A stretch of DNA of 64,000 nucleotides from an uncultured Flavobacteriales bacterium. Lineage in GTDB: Bacteria > Bacteroidota > Bacteroidia > Flavobacteriales_E > Vicingaceae. The notes below the pieces were generated by a model. That model did not search any database and was not told the DNA's origin. It worked only from the letters and a program-made list of their open reading frames with translations. The stretch covers positions 1 through 64,000 of the forward strand of contig CAJQLW010000048.1 in the NCBI GenBank assembly GCA_905479325.1. The letters run 5' to 3'. Of this stretch, positions 25,604 to 33,179 are shown piece after piece (the first letter of the stretch is position 1; every line of letters starts with the position of its first letter). The position numbers were made by a program, and so were the translations under genes.

Positions 25604-25893
25604 TCATAATCCTGTAATGCTAGCGATTATAAGCCTGTCGAAGAGTTTTTCTCCAAAATATCTTCTATTCAGCTCGTAACAAAATTCATCTAAATACAAT
25701 TACAAATATTTACCTTTTATTTTGAGATAGTTAACTAGAATATCTCTTTTAGCATTGCTTATTGTTATGTGAAACCATTTAAACGTTTCTTCTGTTGTTT
25801 TTTATTCGATTTCGCTGTAATGTGCAACCCCACATAGTTAACTATATCAACTTAGGATGCACTCTTATCTGTAAACACAATTCCTTGTCTCAT
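25604..25893 (-). pseudogene. IS1595-family (ISXO2-like) transposase remnant
   Basis: Minus-strand translation gives recognisable C-terminal IS1595 transposase sequence in pieces. GIVFTDKSAS, then a TAA where Tyr is expected, then VDIVNYVGLHITAKSNKK; a frameshift in an A-run (six A, seven expected) leads into ETFKWFHITISNAKRD; then KGKYL, a TAA where Gln is expected, and LYLDEFCYELNRRYFGEKLFDRL. Family members have the core W-x-H-I-x-x-S-N-A-K-R and Y-L-D-E-F-x-Y-x-x-N-R-R. At least two nonsense changes, one frameshift and a missing N-terminus show that it is inactive. Family identified from memory of the motifs. Confidence 0.8.
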
Positions 25894-26176
25894 GAATTGG
25901 ATTGACAATGGTATTATTAATTTGATCTTTATGAACATATTAAAGATCTTTGATTTTACTAATTTGTTATAAAAGAAACTTAAAGTAATGGATATTTCAA
26001 GAGACTATGTATTTACGAAAGCAGAAAGCCTTCATAAACTTTAATTGTCTTATAATCTTTCTGGGTGCTATAAGGTAGGCATAAATAGCGAAATAAATAA
26101 TAAGAGGGATGGAACTATATAACAACTATAGAGTTTTAAAATCATATTTCTATTTGAAATTTAAAAATAGGCTCTA

Positions 26177-27031
26177 TTAGTTGTAATTGTATTCTTTTTT
26201 TGTTCCGTCTTCAATGAAAAATTCCCATTTCCCTCTTTTTCGGTTCTCAACAAATTTTCCAATCATCTTTTCCGAGCCTGACTTGTACCACTCAATGTAA
26301 TTGCCATGTGCACTCGAATTCAACAAGCCTAATTTTGACTTTAATTCGCCTGTTTTGAAATAAGCAAATTGAATGCTTAATGAATCATTAAGGGTAAATA
26401 TCTGCTTTTTTAATTCTCCCGAGCCATAATAATAAATTGAGTTTTCGCAAATGTCATTTATGAACTTCTCTTCTTTAACCAGGCTGCCAGTCTCATCATA
26501 ATGTTTCCAAGATCCTGATCTTAAGTCTAATTTAAATTTACCAATTACAACTGAATCGCCTATTTCATTATACTTTATGTATCTCCCGTCTTTCATGCCA
26601 TCCTTAAAACTTATTTCTTCAGAAAGATAACTCTTAGAGAGGAAGCCTTGATTAGCATATAGTTGTGCAATTCCATCTAAAACACCTTCTTTAAAAAAAA
26701 GCAATTGTTTCATAATACCATTGCCGAAATAATATTTTTGTTGCCCGTGTAGCTTGTTTTTGAAATAGTTGGAACTTTGTACTAGAACTTCATTTTTATC
26801 ATACACTCTCCATTCACCTGTCAGCTCCCCGTTGTTGTAGTTACCAATTTGCCACAATTTTCCCGATTCGTGAAAAATTTGATAAAGACCATTTTTAATA
26901 CTACCATCGGTTAGGTAAATTTCTTTTCGTGATTTATTATCGTAAAAGGTTATGACGGTGTCTGTCTGACTGCAGATTAGCCCCGATAGACAAAGACATG
27001 AGAGTAATAAAAAGAGAGTTACTACCTTCAT
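26177..27031 (-). CDS. Secreted MORN-repeat (YwqK-type) protein
   Basis: A 284-residue protein with a signal peptide (residues 1-21, ending CLSGLICSQ) followed by about nine MORN-type repeats of ~20-25 residues, such as GKLWQIGNYNNGELTGEWRVYD, GIMKQLLFFKEGVLDGIAQLY and GELKSKLGLLNSSAHGNYIEWY. Such repeats are often annotated as YwqK-family antitoxins, but a secreted repeat protein is more likely a structural or binding protein. It overlaps the chaperone-like gene by four bases and is therefore co-transcribed with it. A role in the same surface system is inferred. Confidence 0.7.
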   Translation of the reverse strand: MKVVTLFLLLSCLCLSGLICSQTDTVITFYDNKSRKEIYLTDGSIKNGLYQIFHESGKLWQIGNYNNGELTGEWRVYDKNEVLVQSSNYFKNKLHGQQKYYFGNGIMKQLLFFKEGVLDGIAQLYANQGFLSKSYLSEEISFKDGMKDGRYIKYNEIGDSVVIGKFKLDLRSGSWKHYDETGSLVKEEKFINDICENSIYYYGSGELKKQIFTLNDSLSIQFAYFKTGELKSKLGLLNSSAHGNYIEWYKSGSEKMIGKFVENRKRGKWEFFIEDGTKKEYNYN

Positions 27032-27819
27032 TCTATGATAACACGTTTTCTAATTGCCTTTATAGTTCCTAGCACACCTGGGTCAATCAAGAATAAACAT
27101 TCATGCGCCCCTTTACTTAAACTACTTAGGTCATATGTTATGTTTTTTATCTGATTTGGATAAAGAGTTGTCGTAGTCGGTGCAGACTGGAATTCTTTAT
27201 TTGTTGATTCAGAATAAGATGAATAGAAATATTTAAATTGTTTCACCTCACCCTCAGTTGTGTTTTTTAGTTTAAACGATAAAACATTATTTAATTTATT
27301 GAACAAGATTGTACTGTCTATAATTTCAAACGAAACGTTGGTTTCTTCGTTAAAGTTCTGTATAATTTTCACCGCAATCCGAGGAATTAGATTTATACCG
27401 GTTTGAATCGACTTTTTTTCAAAAATACCTTCAACATTATCTTTTTGAATACTTACAAATGCCGTTAGCCATTTCGTTTTGTTTGCGTCAGGGTTTCTTG
27501 GGCTCAAAGTTAAGGTAATAATCCCTGTTTGTTCTGGGCCAACTAATATTTCTTCATTATCTAAGGAAAGCCATTTATAACAACTATTTATAGTAGATCC
27601 CGCTTCAACATATTGTCTTTTACCATCTTGCCCAAAAAATTCGTCAGAGAAGCTAAGTTTGTAGGTATTTGGGGTTTCGTCGTGGTTTGTGATGTATAAG
27701 TTAATTGATTGAGGGGTTTTAGTGGTAGCAGTGAAATTTAAAACAACCGGGGCAACCTCGAAGTCTTGGGCTAAGAGAGTTAAGCAAAAGCTGCATAATA
27801 GTGTTAATATGATTTTCAT
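27028..27819 (-). CDS. PapD-like periplasmic chaperone of a putative chaperone/usher system
   Basis: A 263-residue protein from the ATG at 27819, preferred over an ATG 51 bases upstream because MKIILTLLCSFCLTLLAQ is then a clean signal peptide. The mature part looks like two immunoglobulin-type domains. The first has FEVAPVVLNF, SINLYITNHDETPNTYKLS, CYKWLSLDNEEILVGPEQTGIITLTLSP and LIPRIAVKI, which follow the order of strands and the interdomain linker in PapD-like pilus chaperones (N-terminal P-x-x-V strand, strand with P-x-x-Q/T, final I-P-R-I-x-V-K-I strand). The second spans ~150-260. It diverges from two secreted beta-rich proteins and an usher-like protein. Family match is weak in sequence and supported by context. 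Confidence 0.6.
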   Translation of the reverse strand: MKIILTLLCSFCLTLLAQDFEVAPVVLNFTATTKTPQSINLYITNHDETPNTYKLSFSDEFFGQDGKRQYVEAGSTINSCYKWLSLDNEEILVGPEQTGIITLTLSPRNPDANKTKWLTAFVSIQKDNVEGIFEKKSIQTGINLIPRIAVKIIQNFNEETNVSFEIIDSTILFNKLNNVLSFKLKNTTEGEVKQFKYFYSSYSESTNKEFQSAPTTTTLYPNQIKNITYDLSSLSKGAHECLFLIDPGVLGTIKAIRKRVIIE

Positions 27820-27832
27820 AATATTTTTTACA

Positions 27833-27840
27833 TATATTTG
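27833..27840 (+). promoter_or_regulatory. -7 box for the pilin/usher-like operon
   Basis: TATATTTG is a full match to TAnnTTTG. Transcription would begin near 27845, leaving a ~25-base leader before the ATG at 27870. A clear -33 TTG is lacking. It lies in the same 50-base gap as the divergent chaperone promoter. Confidence 0.45.
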
Positions 27841-27854
27841 CGCAATATTACTAA

Positions 27855-27887
27855 CAAATTTAACAAACAATGAAAAATATTACAAAA
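27855..27887 (-). promoter_or_regulatory. Promoter for the chaperone/MORN-repeat genes
   Basis: On the minus strand, TTTTG (27887-27883) and TAAATTTG (27862-27855) are separated by 20 bases, matching the -33 and -7 boxes. Its -33 box lies within the first codons of the divergent pilin-like gene, and its -7 box is 14 bases from that gene's own -7 box, so the two transcripts must share a control region. Confidence 0.5.
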
Positions 27888-28502
27888 GTAGTCTTAGCTG
27901 TATTCGCGGGCTTGTTTTCTTTAAATTCTTTCAGTCAGCCTGTGTCGGACAGAGCTGTAGTTCCGGTAGCCCTAACATTAAATCAAATTCTTAGACTGAA
28001 CGTCGTAGACGGAGGGAATATAGAGTTTGTATTTAATAGAATCGATGATTATGAAACAGGTATTGCAAATGCTGACATATACGATACACAAATAACTGTC
28101 GCTTCATCTACCTCTTGGCAGTTAAATATGGGAGCTGAAGATGCAAATTTTATTGGTGTTGATAATCCTGCTAATACACTTGCTCTTGGGTATGTTGGTT
28201 TTCAAATTACCACTGGCGCCGGGTTGCATACGTTTGGTGCAGAATTGACGGACATAGGAGGGTCAAATGCAGCTGTGATTGCATTACCTCAATACCCTGT
28301 TACCGTTGTTGGTAGCAGAGCTGCAGCTGCTGGAGTTACGACAAATGCAGGAGATGTATTAGATAACATTTTGGTATTTAATTGGGAGGCTAACACGGCT
28401 AATGCCGCGCTGCTTTCAGCAGTTGATCCAATTATTGATATAAATCAAGCCCCTGACCGTTACGTTACTAATGTATTACTAGATATTTCAATTGAGCCTT
28501 AA
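27870..28502 (+). CDS. Secreted beta-rich protein, putative pilin-like subunit 1
   Basis: A 210-residue protein with a signal peptide (residues 1-22, ending SLNSFSQ). The mature protein is rich in Ala, Val, Asn, Thr and has predicted beta-strands throughout, no Cys, and a last strand YVTNVLLDISIEP with alternating hydrophobics as in fibre subunits. The segment ILRLNVVDGGNIEFVFNR plus DDYETGI recurs in the next protein as ARLSVLSANNVEVVVNS plus DEISNGV (R, L, V, N, E, V, N, D, G conserved), so they look like paralogous subunits. No database family is named here with confidence. Function as a pilin is inferred from the neighbours. Confidence 0.65.
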   Translation: MKNITKVVLAVFAGLFSLNSFSQPVSDRAVVPVALTLNQILRLNVVDGGNIEFVFNRIDDYETGIANADIYDTQITVASSTSWQLNMGAEDANFIGVDNPANTLALGYVGFQITTGAGLHTFGAELTDIGGSNAAVIALPQYPVTVVGSRAAAAGVTTNAGDVLDNILVFNWEANTANAALLSAVDPIIDINQAPDRYVTNVLLDISIEP

Positions 28503-29058
28503 GGTTTTATTCAAAAACACAATACTGCTACTTCTGCATTCTGGATGGGTATGCGCTTTAACTGCGCAAGATTGGAACTCAGCAAGGCTTTCAGTTTTAT
28601 CCGCAAATAATGTAGAAGTAGTAGTAAATTCTTTTGATGAAATTTCTAATGGAGTTGAAATTCCTAGTGCTTTAACGCTTGGAGTAACTTTATCGAATGT
28701 TGTTAATGTTCCGGCTACTCCTGGTCTTACTGGATTCGATATAGTATTTAGAACTGCTAATGGCATTGCCACTTCAATGGAAGGCTCAGGAGGTAGTAAT
28801 TTGGACTTAAACACAATTGCGATAAGCCTATCCAATAATGTTGGGTTTGGTGTAAATTCATTTTTTAATGGTTTTGTCATGTTAAGTCAAACAAATCAAA
28901 CATTAATGAGTAGCAGTGTTTTTCCATGTGATTGGACTACTCACAAAATTGATGCTCAGTTTGACTTTGGGACCATAAATTGTTTGGGTAAATTAAATGA
29001 TCAACCATCGGGCTATTATACAGTCGAAATTGAATATACGTTGGAGCCAACTTTTTAG
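28492..29058 (+). CDS. Secreted beta-rich protein, putative pilin-like subunit 2 or tip
   Basis: A 188-residue protein from a TTG at 28492, overlapping the previous gene by 11 bases; no ATG gives the signal peptide (residues 1-25, ending WVCALTAQ), so the TTG start is the best choice. The mature part resembles subunit 1 at its N-terminus (VEVVVNSFDEISNGV) and C-terminus (YTVEIEYTLEPTF). It has two cysteines (CDWTT and NCLGK, ~25 residues apart) that could form a disulfide, unlike subunit 1. It may be a minor or tip subunit. No known domain recognised. Confidence 0.6.
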   Translation: MSLKVLFKNTILLLLHSGWVCALTAQDWNSARLSVLSANNVEVVVNSFDEISNGVEIPSALTLGVTLSNVVNVPATPGLTGFDIVFRTANGIATSMEGSGGSNLDLNTIAISLSNNVGFGVNSFFNGFVMLSQTNQTLMSSSVFPCDWTTHKIDAQFDFGTINCLGKLNDQPSGYYTVEIEYTLEPTF

Positions 29059-31987
29059 TTTTTTAATTTTTCTTTTTTTAATAGGTCAATCTATCTATGG
29101 ACAAGAAATCGACTCTGCGGCATACTCAATAGACAAGGACGAGTTTTTTGAAAATCTAAATAAGGGTTGGTTGCCAGATTCGGTTAATCCAAATACGAGT
29201 ATTATAACATCTAATTTCTACTTTAAAAAGAGAAAGGAAGTTATAGTTGACGAGAATATTTTGTGGAAAAGCCTGGTAATCAAAAATAATAACAACACAT
29301 ATCTCAAAGGTGAAATAAAATTTTACTCCGGAAGCTTTGTTAAGCCGTTAGGTTCTAGAGGTATATCGATTAATTTAAAGCCATATTCTGATACAACAAT
29401 AGTTATCCCATTCATTGTTGATGTCAGTAAAGTTGAAGGAGGAAAAACAACTACAATTCAAGCATCCTTCTTACCTGCGAATCTGTTTCTTAATCGAGAA
29501 TCTCAATTAGAGGCCGTGAGCTTTATAAAGGTGGAAAAAAACGGAGGTTGGTTAATTAAATCAAAATTAGATAATCCAATCTGGTTGAGCTTTGAAAATG
29601 AAAAGTACATTAAACTGTACATTAGTAACAATTCTAATTACTCAAAAAGATTTAAGGTCAATGTAAAGAATTCGAAATCAGGGAATTTGACACTTGATAG
29701 ATTCATTGAATTACAAAGGTTTAAAGATACCGTAATAGATATTTCGATTTCTAAGCCTCTTTCAAATTCATTAGATGAGAATAGGTTTCTTGTGCAGGTC
29801 AGTCACGAAAATGTTGTAAAGGAAAATAGGGTGTACACAAATCTTTATGATAATAATTATAACGCTAATAATCGATATGGTGCAACTCCTTTCAATCTTG
29901 AGGTTGGGGTATTTAATTTTGGCGGGAATGGTGCCCCCGGCTTTTCATTAAAAACGTGGGGTGATATTAACTTTACAGAGGATCAACGTTTGCGTTATTC
30001 CATGTTACTATACAACCTTAATAATAATAGTGGGGCAGAAGACATTTGGAGGTTTAGTAGAGGGGATGTGTCATACTCTAAAGGCAACTCTTTTATTAGT
30101 GTTGGAGATCAAAGTCTTGGTGGAGATTTTTACCGAGAATTTGGCAGGGGCGCGCAATTAAAGTCAGACTTATTAACGGGAAAAGACTTTAATGTTGGGA
30201 TTGGTTACGTGAAAAGTCTATTCATCGATAGATCTAGTTATTCATCTTCAGGTTCTTTTAATTTAAAAGGTATAAACATTCGTCCTGCTTTTATATATTC
30301 AATTGATAAAACCAATTTTGTTAATAAGATGGAAGGGAGTGTTTCAGGATCTACTTCTATTAAGCAACACAGCATATCCATTGGATTATCTCAATCTGTA
30401 CGGTCCAATAATTACGATTCAACAACTTTTCAAACCGCTTCTAACACATTTTTAGCTGATACTACTCTTCGCGGGCGTGGTGTTCGGGTAGCATATAGTT
30501 TTAACATAAATCGATGGAGATTTAGTGCAAGTTCTATGTCAAAATCAAGGCATCATGCCGGTTCACAAAATGCAGTTCAGCAACAAAAGTTGAACGTTTT
30601 TAGAGAAATTGGTGAGAACAGTAGTGCTTCGCTAATATTTACTAGGAGGAAAAATATACCTTCTGAGTCCTTCTATGGCCGCCTTGTGAATAATAACTAT
30701 GTAGATATAAGTCGAACTTATCTCAATTACAATTATAAAGTTTTTAGCACCAATATTACTTCAGGGGTGCATTATTATTATTCGGAGTTGACAAATGTAT
30801 TGAATCCTTCAACTGCCGCTCCAAGTGATATGATATTTTATGCTTCTCCACGTTTTTTCACTCGGGTTAGCGGAAAAATTGAAGATATTAGTTTGACGGC
30901 TTTCGTTGAATCTGGTGCTACATATTTTAACCTTCCTGAAATTAAAGGAGGAGAAGAGGAGGGCAGACTTACCCAGATTGGAATAAATGTGCAAGATGGA
31001 AACTCTATTTTTTCAGTCAGATTTAGTGATGGGGTTTTTACTCCCAGTATATTAGGGTTAAACGCATTAAATATTAGTAATTCTTCTAACTTTAATGCAA
31101 GGTATAGGGCCAATAAAAAAATACTGCAGGACAAAGTTCAGCTGGATTTAAGCGCAAATTATGTTAATTACACTACGGCTAAAGTTTCATTGTTTACTGG
31201 TAACATCGGTTCGCAACTTAATTTAAGTCAAGGGATAACCATTTCTACTTTTTTTAATATATCAACATACTCTTCAAGTGATCAAGAACGAATATCAAAG
31301 TCTATATTTACCAACGTAGGTTTTAGAATTAGAAAAGAATTCAACTTTGATCAGCCTGTTTTAAGTTATAGGGATATTAGTTTCAATTTATATTTTGATC
31401 AAAACGGCAATAGTATGCGAGATAGCAACGAAATCGTAATTTCTGATGTGTTAATCACTATTGAAGGAGATAAAAATAATCTTCAACAAATCGAAGGAAC
31501 ATCAATTACAGAAAATAATGGTGCTGCTTTCTTTCAAGACATTCCCACTGGTAATTACACAATTAAAATTAACCCTATTGGGAATACAAATTCGGGTGTC
31601 AGTGGAACAGATTTTGAACTAAATCTTTCAAAAGATATGGTAATAAATGTGCCACTAACTGAAAAGTATGTTCTAGACGGGAGGGTTATGCTAAATAAGG
31701 CGAAATATAGTAGGATCAATAATTTTGATTATTCGCTTTTGAGGATCAAAGTAATTGACCCAAGAGATGAGGTAACATTTATAAATATAGATAATAATGG
31801 ATCATTTAGGCGGCAACTTACGAAAGTCGAGGGACTTTATAAAGTTGAGTTAATGACTGATCAAATTCCTAGTTTTCTAATTCCGGAGAACAGAGTCTTT
31901 TATTTTGATATTGATGGGTTTAAGTCTTATCAAATAAATTTTAAGCTAAATGAAGCTAAGCCGGCTATTTTTATTTTAGACAAATAA
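28997..31987 (+). CDS. Large outer-membrane protein with usher-like block
   Basis: A 996-residue secreted protein overlapping the previous gene by 62 bases; an internal TTG at 29030 gives a more compact signal peptide (MNIRWSQLFSFLIFLFLIGQ) and may be the real start. Residues ~60-290 look like two beta-sandwich domains, ~300-785 like a large beta-barrel with repeated aromatic-flanked strands, and ~795-996 like Ig/SdrD-B-type domains (FDQNGNSMRDSNEIVISDV). Residues 351-391 hold W-x4-RGD, then SVGDQSLGGDFYREFGRGAQLKSD. As I recall them, FimD-type ushers have a W-x-x-x-x-D…GD…GD-x-F…FRGAQL-x-SDD block at the same relation to the barrel. The role as an outer-membrane pore for subunit export is inferred. 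Confidence 0.65.
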   Translation: MINHRAIIQSKLNIRWSQLFSFLIFLFLIGQSIYGQEIDSAAYSIDKDEFFENLNKGWLPDSVNPNTSIITSNFYFKKRKEVIVDENILWKSLVIKNNNNTYLKGEIKFYSGSFVKPLGSRGISINLKPYSDTTIVIPFIVDVSKVEGGKTTTIQASFLPANLFLNRESQLEAVSFIKVEKNGGWLIKSKLDNPIWLSFENEKYIKLYISNNSNYSKRFKVNVKNSKSGNLTLDRFIELQRFKDTVIDISISKPLSNSLDENRFLVQVSHENVVKENRVYTNLYDNNYNANNRYGATPFNLEVGVFNFGGNGAPGFSLKTWGDINFTEDQRLRYSMLLYNLNNNSGAEDIWRFSRGDVSYSKGNSFISVGDQSLGGDFYREFGRGAQLKSDLLTGKDFNVGIGYVKSLFIDRSSYSSSGSFNLKGINIRPAFIYSIDKTNFVNKMEGSVSGSTSIKQHSISIGLSQSVRSNNYDSTTFQTASNTFLADTTLRGRGVRVAYSFNINRWRFSASSMSKSRHHAGSQNAVQQQKLNVFREIGENSSASLIFTRRKNIPSESFYGRLVNNNYVDISRTYLNYNYKVFSTNITSGVHYYYSELTNVLNPSTAAPSDMIFYASPRFFTRVSGKIEDISLTAFVESGATYFNLPEIKGGEEEGRLTQIGINVQDGNSIFSVRFSDGVFTPSILGLNALNISNSSNFNARYRANKKILQDKVQLDLSANYVNYTTAKVSLFTGNIGSQLNLSQGITISTFFNISTYSSSDQERISKSIFTNVGFRIRKEFNFDQPVLSYRDISFNLYFDQNGNSMRDSNEIVISDVLITIEGDKNNLQQIEGTSITENNGAAFFQDIPTGNYTIKINPIGNTNSGVSGTDFELNLSKDMVINVPLTEKYVLDGRVMLNKAKYSRINNFDYSLLRIKVIDPRDEVTFINIDNNGSFRRQLTKVEGLYKVELMTDQIPSFLIPENRVFYFDIDGFKSYQINFKLNEAKPAIFILDK

Positions 31988-32040
31988 GTTCAGATTTGAA
32001 TTTGACCAAGTAAATTTGAATTAAGCTATAACGGGAAATG

Positions 32041-32619
32041 TTATTTAAACAAATTCATATCAGCCACATATTCAGCTACTAGAGATGGCATGTAATGCTG
32101 AACATTTCTCCCATCTATAATGGCTTTTCGTATAAACGAAGATGAAATCTTCATCACTGGAGCTTCAACATAATTTACTTTATAATGGCGTTTCAAATCT
32201 CCTCCTTCATTAGAGTCCATTCTTGGGTACACATACAATTCATGGTTTTCTAAAATAACATCGTGATTTTTCCATTTGTGAAAATGGTTTAAATTATCTG
32301 CACCCATAATTAGAGAGAACTTATTTTTTGGGAACTTCTCTCTCAAATAGACTAATGTGTCAACTGTGTAATTTGGTTGGGGCAAATCAAATTCAATGTT
32401 TGAAGCTTTTAATCTAGGATCGTCCCCTATGGCCAATTGCAACAAATGTAAACGATCGTAATCTTTCAAAATAGAGTCTTTTTGTTTGAAAGGGTTTTGA
32501 GGAGTCACCACCAACCAAACTTCATCCATATCGGTAAACTCCACCATGTAGTTCGCAATCACCATGTGCCCTACATGAACAGGGTTGTAAGTGCCAAAGA
32601 ACAAGCCTATTTTTTTCAT
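32041..32619 (-). CDS. nadD: Nicotinate-nucleotide adenylyltransferase
   Basis: A 192-residue nucleotidyltransferase of NAD synthesis (NaMN plus ATP to deamido-NAD). The motif GLFFGTYNPVHVGHMVIANYM (GTFNPxHxGH type) is at residues 4-24, with LIMGADNLNHFHKWK and the C-terminal ISSSFIRKAI (SSTxIR type). Its ATG shares one base with the gmk stop (TAATG), so the two are translationally coupled. Confidence 0.95.
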   Translation of the reverse strand: MKKIGLFFGTYNPVHVGHMVIANYMVEFTDMDEVWLVVTPQNPFKQKDSILKDYDRLHLLQLAIGDDPRLKASNIEFDLPQPNYTVDTLVYLREKFPKNKFSLIMGADNLNHFHKWKNHDVILENHELYVYPRMDSNEGGDLKRHYKVNYVEAPVMKISSSFIRKAIIDGRNVQHYMPSLVAEYVADMNLFK

Positions 32620-33179
32620 TACGCTAGAAATTTTTTCACAATTAAATTAGCAGCTCCCACTGCCTTTTCAAGCTCATCGTTAAGCACCACGTAATCGAAT
32701 TGATCAGCTGTAATGAGTTCTTGTTTGGCTTTTTCCAACCGCTTTTGAATGCGTGCGGGACTATCTGTTCCCCTACCTTTTAGCCTTTCTTCTAAGGCTT
32801 TCATGCTTGGTGGCATTACAAAAATAGAAAGGGCATTTTCTCTAAAATGTTTTTTAAGATTAATTCCTCCCACTACATCTACATCAAAAATAACAGCTTT
32901 TCCGCTATCCCAAATTCGTTCAATTTCTGATTTTAATGTGCCGTAAAAATGTTCTTCATAGACCTCCTCCCATTCAATGAATTCATCTTCGTCAATCTTC
33001 TTTTTAAAATCAGCTACGGAAAGGAAATAATAATCCTTCCCATTTTCCTCCGTTCCTCTTTTATCTCGTGTTGCAGCCGAGATGGAGAATTCTAAAGGTA
33101 AACCTTCAGTTAATAATCGCCTAACAATAGTCGTTTTACCTGCTCCGGAGGGTGCCGAGAAAATGATGCATTTGTTCAT
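32619..33179 (-). CDS. gmk: Guanylate kinase
   Basis: A 186-residue kinase converting GMP to GDP. Walker A is IFSAPSGAGKTTIVRRL (residues 5-21), followed by FSISAATRDKRGTEENGKDYYF, EWEEVYEEHFYGTLK and ILDVDVVGG-like VIFDVDVVGG. Length normal. It overlaps yicC and nadD by one base each, a common Bacteroidota arrangement. Confidence 0.96.
   Translation of the reverse strand: MNKCIIFSAPSGAGKTTIVRRLLTEGLPLEFSISAATRDKRGTEENGKDYYFLSVADFKKKIDEDEFIEWEEVYEEHFYGTLKSEIERIWDSGKAVIFDVDVVGGINLKKHFRENALSIFVMPPSMKALEERLKGRGTDSPARIQKRLEKAKQELITADQFDYVVLNDELEKAVGAANLIVKKFLA

Larger units (their letters stand above)
25404..26176. other. Gene-poor AT-rich spacer with a decayed insertion sequence
   Basis: This 773-base stretch has no intact gene. 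It holds an IS1595-type transposase remnant (annotated separately), an inverted repeat at 25524-25556, and a short hairpin just after the purine-nucleoside phosphorylase (TTAGTAA at 25419-25425 with TTACTAA at 25432-25438), which lacks a T-tract and so is not a convincing terminator. Nothing is recognisable between about 25900 and 26176. The spacer separates the arsenosugar-type genes from the chaperone/usher-like cluster. Confidence 0.6.

Noticed and set aside
26177-27031. MORN-repeat protein as an antitoxin of a toxin-antitoxin pair (YwqK label)
   Set aside because: It has a signal peptide and no neighbouring toxin gene; coupling is to the chaperone-like gene.
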